In this document: piece after piece, positions 45,606 through 57,348 of the stretch
Position numbering within the stretch: the first letter of the stretch is position 1
Layout: each line of letters begins with the position of its first letter
Assembly: GCA_009774245.1 (NCBI GenBank)
Contig: VSNM01000026.1
Location: forward strand, 1 to 64,000
Length of the DNA: 64,000 nucleotides
Source of the DNA: Lachnospiraceae bacterium
Lineage (GTDB): Bacteria > Bacillota > Clostridia > Lachnospirales > Lachnospiraceae
Reading direction: 5' to 3'
Notes under the pieces: generated by a model
What the model was told of the DNA's origin: nothing
Seen by the model: the letters and a program-made list of their open reading frames with translations, nothing else
Databases searched by the model: none
Position numbers and translations under genes: made by a program

Positions 45606-45769
45606 GTACAGCATTGCGCAAATAACAGTGAATACAGCACCTGCTATTTGCACCAGTCCTGCGTTGTCGTCAGTCAACAATGCCACCGCATTGCTTCCTT
45701 CCTCCGCCTTGTCCTGTCACAAATATCAGGCACTGTTTTTCACTGTTATTTAGGCAACGCTGTACTAGT
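45602..45769. mobile_element. MITE-like element C2 (168 bp), abutting element C
   Basis: Ends ACTAGTACAGCATTGCGCAA... (45602-45632) and its inverted partner at 45739-45769 match over about 31 bp with three or four mismatches. It overlaps the last 4 bp of element C. A 6-bp hairpin CAATGC-CACC-GCATTG lies inside. Its ends contain the AAATAAC motif also seen in element D; the interior core differs. Confidence 0.75.
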
Positions 45770-45885
45770 ACTTTTCCAACATTTGAATTGTTTCCTGTCC
45801 AATTGCTGTCATAAGACTATCCTTCATTTATAAATTTGCACCCATATGCCAACTCTGACTTTAGATCAACCTGTTCCTGCCAGAA

Positions 45886-46362
45886 TCAATCCAGATAAAC
45901 GCAGTCAACAATGTCACGATCGACTTTCACTAATTTTTCATCGACAAAAACGGCAGCCCATCCAGGATCGTTCAAATCCCAAGGGCAATCCAGTGACAGT
46001 ATGACACATACGGGAACATTTTGCGATTCATAGGGGGGAAAATTGCCTGTTTTATTTCTGGCATAGATCGCGTCCTCCAAAGCATAGATGCAAACATCAG
46101 TACCAACGTACTTTATAAGGTCTGCGGGCGATTTTAGCTCCGGCCAGAACGCTTTATTTTCCTCCTCGTCATCAGGTCCCCACTGCATATACATTTCATC
46201 ATAATAAAGACGAATAAAAGCTTCAAGCATCTCAGTTTCTAGCTCGGGTGTCCATTTTTCCATTAGCCTTTTGCAGTAGACGGAACCATCTATCTCCATC
46301 TCTTCATGTGCCTCTTCATCAATTACAAATTCCATCGGATTTAATAACAGTTTGTTTTGCAT
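45886..46362 (-). CDS. Hypothetical immunity-like protein (possibly DUF6985-like)
   Basis: This encodes about 158 residues. I start it at the ATG at 46360-46362, 7 nt after GGAGG; the frame is open far upstream but without a site. It is acidic, with FVIDEEAHEEMEIDGSVYCK near the N-terminus and a strand-rich C-terminus (VCVILSLDCPWD, then GWAAVFVDEKLVKVD). The C-terminal pattern resembles DUF6985-type immunity-like proteins; this is tentative. It is next to gyrA but separated by a 346-bp gap. Confidence 0.6.
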   Translation of the reverse strand: MQNKLLLNPMEFVIDEEAHEEMEIDGSVYCKRLMEKWTPELETEMLEAFIRLYYDEMYMQWGPDDEEENKAFWPELKSPADLIKYVGTDVCIYALEDAIYARNKTGNFPPYESQNVPVCVILSLDCPWDLNDPGWAAVFVDEKLVKVDRDIVDCVYLD

Positions 46363-46708
46363 TTTCATTCCTCCTATTTTTTGAACAGATACGCCATTCC
46401 GAAAAGGGGAATTATATCCCGTCAGTTTGGAGACATATTTCCTTTGGACGCCATGTGCATATATAATGATAGGAAACGGCAAAATCATTCACCGTTTCCT
46501 ACATATTACCTATCTTTCCGCAATTCTTAACTGACTATACTATAACTTCATGGATTATCCCTTGTATCGAAATCTGTCACCAATTGCAATCGCCATCATC
46601 TAACCATTCTGATATTTCATGAAATACCATCTTAACCTACCATATTAATATTTCAATTTATAAATTCATGTTCAATAGGTACACAGTTCCGAAAAGGGAA
46701 TACTATCA
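46363..46708. other. Intergenic region between gyrA and the 45886 gene
   Basis: This 346-bp stretch has one clear feature: a 9-bp hairpin (AGGAAACGG at 46471-46479 with CCGTTTCCT at 46492-46500), without a T-run on either side. No further gene or promoter is obvious to me. Confidence 0.4.
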
Positions 46709-49333
46709 TTATTCACTATCCTCTGTCAGTTCATCCTCCGCTGTATCATCAGCATCCGCCATCGCGCGTTCAATTAATTCGTCCATAACCGCGTCGACAG
46801 ACTCCGTCGTCTCTGAATCTTCCGAATCTTCGTCCACCACATTGTCAAGCGCCTCCTCGACATCCTCAAACTCCTGCGTGCCATCAGAAAGCTTCTCGCG
46901 CACCTTTGCAATCTTTGCAACCCTGACATTTTCTCCGTCAAGATTAATCAGTTTGACGCCCGAAGTATTCCTGCTGTAGGTGGAGATCTCTCCCACCGGA
47001 ATCTGTATGATAACACCCTCTGTCGTGATCATCATGATCTCATGGTCATCATTGACTGCCTTGATGCCGACCACATTTCCTGTCTTTTCCGTGATGCGGT
47101 AGCATTTTACGCCCTTGCCGCCGCGCTTCTGCACGGTAAATTCATCCAATAAAGTCCGCTTACCCATCCCCATCTCGGAAACAATCAACAGCGCGCTGCC
47201 CTGCGTGTTGAGCTGCATGCCGATGATCTCATCACCGTCATCGAGGTTCATGCCGATCACACCCATCGCGACGCGCCCCATCGCGCGCACATCGGTCTCC
47301 TTGAAACGGATACACATGCCATACTTTGTAATCAGGAAAATCTCAGAGTTTTCATCTGTCGTCTTGACCTCGATCAGCTCATCGTCATCGCGGAGGGAGA
47401 TCGCAGCCAGACCATTTTTGCGGACATTGGAAAACTCCATGATCGGTGTCTTTTTCGCTATTCCCTTCTTTGTGATCATAAACAGATGTTTCCCCTCCTC
47501 AAACTCCTTAATTGGAATCATCGCGGAGATTTTCTCACCGGGGTTTAACTGCAATAGATTGACGATCGCCGTTCCCCTCGCCGTCCTTCCCGCCTCCGGG
47601 ATCTCATACGCTTTCAGACGATATACACGCCCAAAGTTCGTGAAGAACATCAGATAATGGTGCGTCGATGTCATCAGCAGATCCTCGATATAGTCATCCT
47701 CGATCGTGGACATGCCCTTGATGCCGCGTCCGCCCCTGCGCTGTGTCTTGAAATTATCAACTGTCATACGCTTGATATAACCTAGGCTTGTCATGGCAAT
47801 CACAGTATTTCCGCGTGGAATCAGGTCTTCCACATTGATTTCGGACTCGTCATAACCAAACTTAGTACGCCTGTCGTCACCGTATTTGTCAGATATCTGC
47901 ATGATCTCTGTCTTGATCACGCCAAGCAGCAGCTTTTTGTCAGCCAGAATTGCCTTGTACTCCTCTATTTTTTTCAAGAGCTCCGCATGCTCCTGCTCCA
48001 GTTTTTCCCGTTCCAGACCTGTCAGAGCGCGCAGTCTCATATCCACGATTGCCTGCGCCTGCGCATCTGTGAGGGCAAACCGCGCGATCAGACCTTCCTT
48101 TGCTGCCTGTGCGTTGGCGCTGCCCCTGATGATGCGGATTACCTCATCAATATTGTCAAGCGCGATGAGCAATCCCTGTAAAATATGATCCCTCTCCTCA
48201 GCTTTGTTCAGGTCATACTGCGTCCTTCTGGTGACAACCTCTTCCTGATGCCTGATGTAGTGTATCAGGACATCTTTGAGATTCATGACTTTTGGCTGGT
48301 TATTCACAAGCGCCAGCATGATTACCCCAAAGCTGTCCTGCAATTGTGTATGTTTGTAGAGCTGATTCATGATCACATTCGCGTTGACATCCTTTCTCAG
48401 CTCAATACAGATGCGCATACCCTCCCTGTTGGATTCATCACGCAGGTCTGTGATACCGTCTATTTTTTTTTCCTTTACCAGCTCCGCGATCTTTTCTATT
48501 AAACGCGCCTTGTTAACCATATAGGGAATCTCTGTCACGATAATCCGGGTTTTTCCATTCGCCATCGTCTCAATATTGGTCACGCTGCGCACTCTGATTT
48601 TGCCGCGCCCGGTACGGTAGGCCTCCTCAACACCGCGCGTGCCAAGGATAATGCCGCCCGTAGGGAAATCCGGTCCCTTGACAATCGGCAGAAGCTCCTC
48701 GATCTCCGTATCCCTGTCCTCCAAAATACGGTTGTCGATCATCTTGACAACAGCCGCAATGACTTCCCTGAGATTATGCGGCGGGATATTGGTCGCCATA
48801 CCCACGGCAATGCCCTGTGTGCCGTTGACAAGCAGGTTTGGATAACGGCTCGGAAGGACAACCGGCTCTTTTTCCGTCTCATCAAAGTTTGGAACGAAGT
48901 CAACTGTATTTTTGTTGATGTCAGCCAGAAGCTCCATGGAAATCTTGCTCAGACGCGCCTCTGTGTATCGCATTGCTGCCGCGCCGTCACCGTCAACAGA
49001 GCCAAAGTTTCCGTGCCCGTCAACAAGCGGATACCGTGTGGACCACTCCTGCGCCATATTGACCAGTGCGCCGTAGATCGAACTGTCCCCGTGCGGATGG
49101 TATTTACCCATCGTATCACCGACAATACGCGCACTCTTCCTGTGCGGCTTGTCAGGACCATTGTTCAGCTCAATCATGGAGTAGAGCACACGCCTTTGCA
49201 CCGGTTTTAACCCGTCCCTCACATCGGGGAGCGCGCGGGAAGCAATGACACTCATGGCGTACTCTATATATGATTTTTCCATGGTTTTTTGAAGGTCGAC
49301 TTCCTCTACTTTGTCAAATATTGTATCATCCAT
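46709..49333 (-). CDS. gyrA: DNA gyrase subunit A
   Basis: This 874-residue protein is the type II topoisomerase subunit that cuts and rejoins DNA. The catalytic Tyr is in [10 protein letters not shown] (about residue 123). The N-terminal breakage domain is followed by six-bladed C-terminal repeats, including QRRGGRGI (GyrA-box-like) and a long Asp/Glu/Ser tail. In the quinolone-determining region the sequence is [13 protein letters not shown], where position 88 (E. coli Asp87) is Gly, GGC at 49070-49072. It is the last gene of the origin-proximal operon. Confidence 0.97.
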   Translation of the reverse strand: MDDTIFDKVEEVDLQKTMEKSYIEYAMSVIASRALPDVRDGLKPVQRRVLYSMIELNNGPDKPHRKSARIVGDTMGKYHPHGDSSIYGALVNMAQEWSTRYPLVDGHGNFGSVDGDGAAAMRYTEARLSKISMELLADINKNTVDFVPNFDETEKEPVVLPSRYPNLLVNGTQGIAVGMATNIPPHNLREVIAAVVKMIDNRILEDRDTEIEELLPIVKGPDFPTGGIILGTRGVEEAYRTGRGKIRVRSVTNIETMANGKTRIIVTEIPYMVNKARLIEKIAELVKEKKIDGITDLRDESNREGMRICIELRKDVNANVIMNQLYKHTQLQDSFGVIMLALVNNQPKVMNLKDVLIHYIRHQEEVVTRRTQYDLNKAEERDHILQGLLIALDNIDEVIRIIRGSANAQAAKEGLIARFALTDAQAQAIVDMRLRALTGLEREKLEQEHAELLKKIEEYKAILADKKLLLGVIKTEIMQISDKYGDDRRTKFGYDESEINVEDLIPRGNTVIAMTSLGYIKRMTVDNFKTQRRGGRGIKGMSTIEDDYIEDLLMTSTHHYLMFFTNFGRVYRLKAYEIPEAGRTARGTAIVNLLQLNPGEKISAMIPIKEFEEGKHLFMITKKGIAKKTPIMEFSNVRKNGLAAISLRDDDELIEVKTTDENSEIFLITKYGMCIRFKETDVRAMGRVAMGVIGMNLDDGDEIIGMQLNTQGSALLIVSEMGMGKRTLLDEFTVQKRGGKGVKCYRITEKTGNVVGIKAVNDDHEIMMITTEGVIIQIPVGEISTYSRNTSGVKLINLDGENVRVAKIAKVREKLSDGTQEFEDVEEALDNVVDEDSEDSETTESVDAVMDELIERAMADADDTAEDELTEDSE

Positions 49334-49373
49334 ATGAATCGATTTACTCCTTCCTCAGCCTGTAGCACGACAC

Positions 49374-52393
<3,020 letters not shown>

Positions 52394-52395
52394 TG

Positions 52396-52608
52396 CTAAT
52401 CTCTCATTATTTCAAAAGTATTCCCCTCAAATTCTACCTGATCGCCCGCAACAAGCTTTTTTCCGCGCTGCGTCTCCACCTGTCCGTTCACCCTGACCTG
52501 TCCGTCCTGGATTACGATCTTGGCATCAACGCCGGAGCCGACCAGGCCCGCAAGCTTCAAGGCCTGCCCGAGTCTGATGTAATCGTCCCGGATTCTTACC
52601 TCTTCCAT
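52396..52608 (-). CDS. yaaA: S4-domain RNA-binding protein YaaA
   Basis: This 70-residue protein is essentially one S4 domain: IRLGQALKLAGLVGSGVDAK, then VRVNGQVETQRGKKL. It is conserved between dnaN and recF in Firmicutes. It probably binds structured RNA (ribosomal), but its exact target is not established. An ATGGAAGAGGT start follows a usable Shine-Dalgarno. Confidence 0.92.
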   Translation of the reverse strand: MEEVRIRDDYIRLGQALKLAGLVGSGVDAKIVIQDGQVRVNGQVETQRGKKLVAGDQVEFEGNTFEIMRD

Positions 52609-52703
52609 AATATCATCATACCTTTCTAACCAGTATCATCCTGTTGTCGTATTGCATCCCGAAACCAAAAGTTTTCAAAAATAAATGATTTTTTCATAAC
52701 AAT

Positions 52704-53813
52704 CTAATTCACCGAACTGAATGTCACTGGCAGAATCAGATACGTATAGTTCTCTTCGTCGTCCTTGATAAAGCATGGCGCCTTAGAATTGAGCAGCTTA
52801 ATCTCCACTTCCTCGTCATCAATCACCTTCAGCGCGTCAATCAAAAATTTTGGATCAAAACCGATCATAATGTCTTTACCTGTCTTGGTAATATCGATCT
52901 CTTCATTCAGACTACCGATCACGGAGTTCATCTTCAGTTCCATCACATCATCCAGTATATTCAGGATGAGCGGTTTCTTGTCTCCCTCCTTTATGAGCAG
53001 AGTGGAGCGATCGATACAGCTTTGAAATTCTCTCTTATTGATCGTAACCTTTGTCTCATAATCGGCAGAGAGAATATTGTCAATCTTGAGATAATCACCC
53101 TCAATCAATCTCGAAACGACAGTGGTGCTGTCAAATTCAAATAAAATATGCTTATTCGTAAAGAAAATGTTGACGTCCTTATCCTGATCTCCCGGCAAAA
53201 TCTTGCTGATCTCACTCATCGTCTTGCCCGGCACGATCACTTTTCTGGCTGGATAAGAATTTTTCAGGTAAATACGTCGCAGCGAGATGCGCAGCCCATC
53301 TGAGGATACCACTTTCAGAATATCTTCATTGATCTCAAACAGCTCCCCTGTGAGAATCTTGTTCGTGATATTGTCTGCGATGGAGAATATCGTCTGTCTG
53401 ATCACTTCCTTCAAGGTAAATTGTGACACACAGATCGATTCCGACCGGTCAATCTGAGGCAGATAAGAGAAATCTTCGCCTGATTTCCCTACAATATTAA
53501 ACTTTGCCTTCTCACACGTAATCGTCGCTTTATAGGAAGGATCTGTCGCGATCGTTACATCATTGTCAGGAAGCTTGCGTACCATTTCCAGAAAGATCTT
53601 TGCATCCAGGGCGATGATTCCCTTCTCTGCGATCTCCCCTTCTATGATTGTCTCAATTCCAAGTTCCATATCATTTGCGGTGAGTCTGATCTCACCTTTC
53701 GTAGCATCAATCAGGATACACTCAAGTATTGACATAGTCGTTTTACTCGGCACAGCCTTGGAAACGGTGTTAACACCATTTAAGAGATTTGACTTGGAAC
53801 AAATAATTTTCAT
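52704..53813 (-). CDS. dnaN: DNA polymerase III beta sliding clamp
   Basis: This 369-residue protein has the three-domain clamp fold and begins MKIICSKSNLLNGVNTV. It forms a ring that tethers polymerase III and many partners to DNA. It ends in the usual ILPVTFSSVN tail. It lies 241 bp from dnaA, and that spacer contains DnaA boxes. The gap to yaaA is 95 bp. Confidence 0.97.
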   Translation of the reverse strand: MKIICSKSNLLNGVNTVSKAVPSKTTMSILECILIDATKGEIRLTANDMELGIETIIEGEIAEKGIIALDAKIFLEMVRKLPDNDVTIATDPSYKATITCEKAKFNIVGKSGEDFSYLPQIDRSESICVSQFTLKEVIRQTIFSIADNITNKILTGELFEINEDILKVVSSDGLRISLRRIYLKNSYPARKVIVPGKTMSEISKILPGDQDKDVNIFFTNKHILFEFDSTTVVSRLIEGDYLKIDNILSADYETKVTINKREFQSCIDRSTLLIKEGDKKPLILNILDDVMELKMNSVIGSLNEEIDITKTGKDIMIGFDPKFLIDALKVIDDEEVEIKLLNSKAPCFIKDDEENYTYLILPVTFSSVN

Positions 53814-53976
53814 GTGTATAACTCCCTTCGCTGTATTTGTAATGCTGTCGGCAGAGCTGCCGCTGCAAAAAATATATATAATAATATATCAATTCGTAAT
53901 ATTCATAGTAATGGAGGTGGAAATGTGAACAATCCCATTTTTCGCCCAAAATACAAGAAAATCGTCAAAGATAACT

Positions 53977-54014
53977 TGTGGATAACCTTCAAAATAATTA
54001 TGAGGTTATTCACA
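53977..54014. promoter_or_regulatory. DnaA boxes in the dnaA-dnaN spacer
   Basis: TGTGGATAA at 53977-53985 is a perfect DnaA box, and TTATTCACA at 54006-54014 matches TTATNCACA. They form the minor second cluster, as in the two-part origins of other Firmicutes. Confidence 0.8.
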
Positions 54015-54054
54015 TGCATTCACAATTTCGTGTCTGATATCAATGTGATTTTTT

Positions 54055-55425
54055 TTATGAGGGCGTCAATTTTTTGCGGATTGTCTCGATTTTATTTCTC
54101 AAATCCTCATCTGTCTGGATTTTTTCCTCAATCTTTTCCACACCATGTATGACAGTCGTGTGATCTTTTTTTCCGAGATAGGCCGCGATCATCTGATAGG
54201 TAGTCTCAGTCATATGCCGACACAGATACATAATGATCTGTCTGGGAATCACATATTCGGAATTGCGCTTTTTGGAAGTAATATCTTCCTTTGAGATATT
54301 AAAATGTTCCGCGACGACATCGATGATCAGTGACGGAGATACCTCACGTCTCTGGTCCGGATATATGACATCCTTCAATGCATCCTCAGCCAGGGCAAGA
54401 TTTAGCTCCTGTTTATTCAGGCGCGCATTTGCCATGACCTTGTTCAGGGCGCCCTCAAGCTCACGGATGTTGGATTTTATGTTCGTGGCGATGTACTGGA
54501 TGATCTCATCGTCGATCTCCTTGTCATACATCTCCGCATTTTTGCGCAGAATCGCCATACGTGTCTCATAGTCCGGCGGCTGTATATCGGCAATCAGCCC
54601 CCACTCAAAACGGGAGCGAAACCGCTCCTCCAATGTTTCCATTTCCTTGGGCGGTTTATCAGAGGAAATAATGATCTGTTTTCCGGCTGAGTGCAGAACA
54701 TTAAATGTGTGGAAGAACTCTTCCTGAGTTGATTCCTTTCCTATTATAAATTGTACGTCATCGATGAGAAGGACATCGACTGTCCTGTATTTGTCGCGCA
54801 GTTTTGTCATCGCGGCGGCATTACCGCTTCGGATGGATTCGATCACTTCGTTGGTAAACTGCTCAGAGGTCACATACAGAACTTTTTTGTCCTGATTCTG
54901 TTCCAGCACGAAATGACCGATCGAGTGCATCAGGTGCGTTTTGCCCAGTCCGGCTCCTCCGTATAAGTACAATGGATTGTACGCTTCCCCAGGGGATTCC
55001 GCGACGGCCAGTGCGGCGGAGTGGGCAAATTTGTTGTTGCTTCCCACGACAAAGGTGTCAAATTTATATTTGTTGTTGAGATTAGCGTTTTCATATTTGA
55101 GACTGCTCACACTTTTTTTTGGCCGGCTCGATTCGGCGGACGCTTCCTTTTTCTCTGCGATGGCATCTTCCTCCGCGATGAAGATGACGTCGTATTCATG
55201 GTTCATCACTTCTGATATCGTTGCCTTAAAGCAGAAATAATAATTTTTTTGAATGTATTTGAGCAGGCGCGCCTGCGCTGAGGGGATCAGAATCGTCACG
55301 ATATCGTCCTCAACCTTATAAAATTGTAAGGGCTCCACCCAGTTATTGAATGAAATGGCTGTAAGGTCGTATTCGTCTCTGATTATTTCTTTGATCTCAT
55401 CCCATCTGTCTCTTATTTCGTTCAT
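54055..55425 (-). CDS. dnaA: Chromosomal replication initiator DnaA
   Basis: This encodes about 456 residues, starting at the ATG at 55423-55425 (MNEIRDRW) after an AGAGGT site; the frame is open nine codons further. The AAA+ domain has Walker A GGAGLGKTHLM and Walker B LLIDDVQF; the C-terminal DNA-binding domain has the signature around RDHTTVIHG (here KKDHTTVIHGVEKI). It binds the boxes at 55.6-55.8 kb and 53.98 kb and opens the origin. It is transcribed away from the main box cluster. Confidence 0.97.
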   Translation of the reverse strand: MNEIRDRWDEIKEIIRDEYDLTAISFNNWVEPLQFYKVEDDIVTILIPSAQARLLKYIQKNYYFCFKATISEVMNHEYDVIFIAEEDAIAEKKEASAESSRPKKSVSSLKYENANLNNKYKFDTFVVGSNNKFAHSAALAVAESPGEAYNPLYLYGGAGLGKTHLMHSIGHFVLEQNQDKKVLYVTSEQFTNEVIESIRSGNAAAMTKLRDKYRTVDVLLIDDVQFIIGKESTQEEFFHTFNVLHSAGKQIIISSDKPPKEMETLEERFRSRFEWGLIADIQPPDYETRMAILRKNAEMYDKEIDDEIIQYIATNIKSNIRELEGALNKVMANARLNKQELNLALAEDALKDVIYPDQRREVSPSLIIDVVAEHFNISKEDITSKKRNSEYVIPRQIIMYLCRHMTETTYQMIAAYLGKKDHTTVIHGVEKIEEKIQTDEDLRNKIETIRKKLTPS

Positions 55426-55559
55426 GTGATACCTCTGATCTGCAAACTGCAAAAGTTTTTACGGTTCAAGTCTTTGCTGAAAATACTCATACATATTAAT
55501 AGTAACCCAAATGAGGAAAAAAAGCAAATAAATGAGAAAAATTTTTAAACGAGTTTGCA

Positions 55560-55830
55560 AACTTATTCACGAAATCCCCAAACGATTGTTGATACTGTGG
55601 ATAACTTTATCCAAAATATGTGGAAATTCGATTTTTTACACCTTTTCAGATGAGAAATCCACATCATTGTGGATAACATTGTGAATTATTATATACAACA
55701 TCCACATTGAAAATATAGACATTGCGCATCTGTAAGACGCAGTTTTCTACATTTTTTCAACCAGATATCCACAAGTTACCCACATTTTGTGGATATCTTT
55801 ACTATTCTGTGGATTTCATACCTTTTTCTG
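55560..55830. other. Chromosomal origin of replication (oriC), main DnaA-box cluster
   Basis: Between dnaA and rpmH there are perfect DnaA boxes TGTGGATAA at 55596-55604 and 55668-55676. There is also a palindromic pair, GATATCCACAA at about 55764 and TTGTGGATATC at about 55788, plus several one-mismatch boxes (TTATTCACG, TTATCCAAA, TGTGGATTT). The surrounding DNA is very AT-rich (for example 55501-55560 and 55676-55710), suitable for unwinding. It matches the Firmicutes layout with a second cluster beyond dnaA. The exact unwinding element cannot be placed by eye. Confidence 0.88.
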
Positions 55831-55849
55831 TGGAAATGGTGTGGTTATG

Positions 55850-56003
55850 TTACAGTTCAGCATAGTGCTCCATCCGATCAGAAATTAGACTTGTGGGCTG
55901 CATGGTTTGTGAGAAAGCGTGGAGGTTGAGATGCATCAAGCTATCGCGAAGCGATTTTGCATGGCTTGATGCTTGTAACAGGAAGCCGAAGGCTGAACTG
56001 TTA
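55850..56003. repeat. Compound palindromic element B (MITE-like, 154 bp), sibling of element A
   Basis: Ends TTACAGTTCAGC (55850-55861) and GCTGAACTGTTA (55992-56003) are inverted with one mismatch and resemble the ends of element A. Inside are an 11-bp outer stem (55933-55943 with 55962-55972) around TCGCGAAGCGA (55944-55954) and a later AGCCGAAGGCT hairpin. Element A has the same order of stems with different but still paired bases. It lies between oriC and the rpmH promoter. Confidence 0.75.
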
Positions 56004-56033
56004 TGTGGTTATGGTAAATTTATTTAATTTTTC

Positions 56034-56062
56034 TTGACTTCAATATTTATATGGTATATAAT
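56034..56062 (+). promoter_or_regulatory. rpmH promoter
   Basis: TTGACT at 56034-56039, a 17-bp spacer and TATAAT at 56057-56062 give a strong sigma-A promoter about 215 nt upstream of rpmH. The leader is long and contains inverted segments around TACGCGAAGCTGGCGTTACGTGTA. Confidence 0.75.
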
Positions 56063-56283
56063 CATCATGATATTTTCTGATACGCGAAGCTGGCGTTACG
56101 TGTATATCGCATGTTACGTTGATCTCGCTCGCATTACATGGTTATATATCATAAAGTAACTATTGAGTAATTTGTATGGAGTATTTTGTCAGCAGATGCC
56201 GGATATGGGATTTTAGTAGTAAATCTTTGCAGGACGGGAAGCGCGGTATCTGTCAGGATTTTTGAAAAGGAGGTGTTTTGAAC

Positions 56284-56418
56284 ATGAAGATGACATATCA
56301 GCCAAAGAAGAGGCATAGAAGTAAGGTGCATGGTTTCAGAGCCAGAATGAGCACACCGGGCGGAAGAAAGGTTTTAGCTGCTAGACGTGCTAAGGGTAGA
56401 AAGAGATTATCTGCATAA
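56284..56418 (+). CDS. rpmH: 50S ribosomal protein L34
   Basis: This 44-residue Arg/Lys-rich protein begins [12 protein letters not shown] and ends GRKRLSA, the invariant L34 pattern. An AAAGGAGGTG site lies just upstream. It is a component of the large ribosomal subunit. It is the first gene of the right-hand origin operon, with a terminator directly after it that would reduce readthrough into rnpA. Confidence 0.97.
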   Translation: MKMTYQPKKRHRSKVHGFRARMSTPGGRKVLAARRAKGRKRLSA

Positions 56419-56423
56419 TTTAC

Positions 56424-56449
56424 AGGTCACAGTATGTGGCCTTTTTTTC
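56424..56449 (+). terminator. Terminator between rpmH and rnpA
   Basis: AGGTCACA at 56424-56431 and TGTGGCCT at 56435-56442 pair (one G-T) around GTA, followed by seven T. It lies 6 nt after the rpmH stop. Confidence 0.8.
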
Positions 56450-56450
56450 T

Positions 56451-56545
56451 ATGCGCAGCCCCGTGCAGAGGAAATATGCCGCTGAGGCGGCGCACGGGGG
56501 GGGGGGGCGCGGCGAGTAGTGGAGAAGGGCATTCCCTACTCGATT
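56451..56545 (+). repeat. Structured repeat E (two-stem element)
   Basis: Stem 1 (CCCCGTGC at 56459-56466 with GCACGGGG at 56492-56499) encloses the conserved AGGAAATATGCCGCTGAGG block with a GCCGC-TGAG-GCGGC hairpin. A run of twelve G (56496-56507) follows. Stem 2 is CGAGTAG at 56513-56519 with CTACTCG at 56536-56542. Copy F is at 63605. It lies between rpmH and rnpA. Confidence 0.7.
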
Positions 56546-56572
56546 GCACACCAAAAATAAACGAGGATTAAA

Positions 56573-56938
56573 ATGAAATTTTCGGAATCGTTGAAAAGCA
56601 ACAGGGATTTTAAGAATGTTTATCGACAGAGGAAAAGTTACGCAAACAGATATTTAGTGATGTATGTATCAGAAAATGGATTAGATAAAAACAGACTTGG
56701 GATTTCAGTTAGCAGGAAAGTAGGGAACAGTGTTGTCAGGCATCGGGTTACCAGATTGATCAGGGAGAGTTACCGGCTGCATGAGGATTTGTTTCAGAGC
56801 GGCTTTGATATTGTAGTTGTGGCAAGAGCCAGTGCAAAGGACGCGAAGTACGCAGAGATTGAGGGTGCGCTGCTGCATGTATCGAGACTGCACGGTTCAC
56901 TTATCCATCAACGTAGTGGGAATCATGCGCCAGATTGA
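56573..56938 (+). CDS. rnpA: Ribonuclease P protein component
   Basis: This 121-residue basic protein has the RNase P protein motif RLGISVSRKVGNSVVRHRVTR at about 43-63 and begins KFSESLKSNRDFKNVYRQRK. It assists the RNase P RNA in trimming tRNA 5' ends. A GAGG site precedes the ATG. The gene is followed at a 107-bp distance by yidD; the spacer has no clear terminator. Confidence 0.96.
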   Translation: MKFSESLKSNRDFKNVYRQRKSYANRYLVMYVSENGLDKNRLGISVSRKVGNSVVRHRVTRLIRESYRLHEDLFQSGFDIVVVARASAKDAKYAEIEGALLHVSRLHGSLIHQRSGNHAPD

Positions 56939-57045
56939 TAAAGGCTTTCGCCTGATCAATCTGTGGGCAAAAATTGTTGCTGTAAAAATTTTTGCTGTTT
57001 ACCTGCACAAAAATGTGCTTGCGGGGTATAAGAGACAGGTGTTTT

Positions 57046-57330
57046 ATGAGACAGATTTTTATTTGGGTTATATTATTTTACCAAAAATATCTTTCACCGT
57101 TAAAATCTACAAAATGCCCGTATTTTCCGTCGTGTTCCCAGTATGGACTTGAGGCGGTCAGGCAGTATGGCGCTATCAGGGGCGGACTGCTCAGTATGTG
57201 GAGAATTCTTCGGTGCAATCCTTTTTCAAAAGGAGGGTATGATCCCGTTCCTTCTATTAATAGTGATAATAGTAATGGTAAAAAAGAAATAAAATTGAGG
57301 AAGAAATTAAAGACCTTTTATCAGGTTTAG
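57046..57330 (+). CDS. yidD: Membrane protein insertion efficiency factor YidD
   Basis: This encodes about 94 residues, starting at the ATG at 57046. The family core is clear: FYQKYLSPLK, then CPYFPSCSQYGLEAVRQYG, and WRILRCNPFSKGGYDPVP. YidD is a small amphipathic protein that aids YidC-dependent insertion. The Lys-rich C-terminus is typical. Just 18 nt separate its stop from yidC. Confidence 0.94.
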   Translation: MRQIFIWVILFYQKYLSPLKSTKCPYFPSCSQYGLEAVRQYGAIRGGLLSMWRILRCNPFSKGGYDPVPSINSDNSNGKKEIKLRKKLKTFYQV

Positions 57331-57348
57331 TTGGTCAGGAGGAGTAAA

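Noticed and set aside
46471..46500. Terminator or attenuator upstream of the 45886 gene
   Set aside because: The 9-bp hairpin has no T-run in either direction; it is mentioned only as a hairpin in the intergenic entry.
56924..57152. A small gene between rnpA and yidD reading in another frame
   Set aside because: The frame overlaps most of yidD, has no good ribosome-binding site and its product is not recognisable; YidD motifs in the other frame are decisive.
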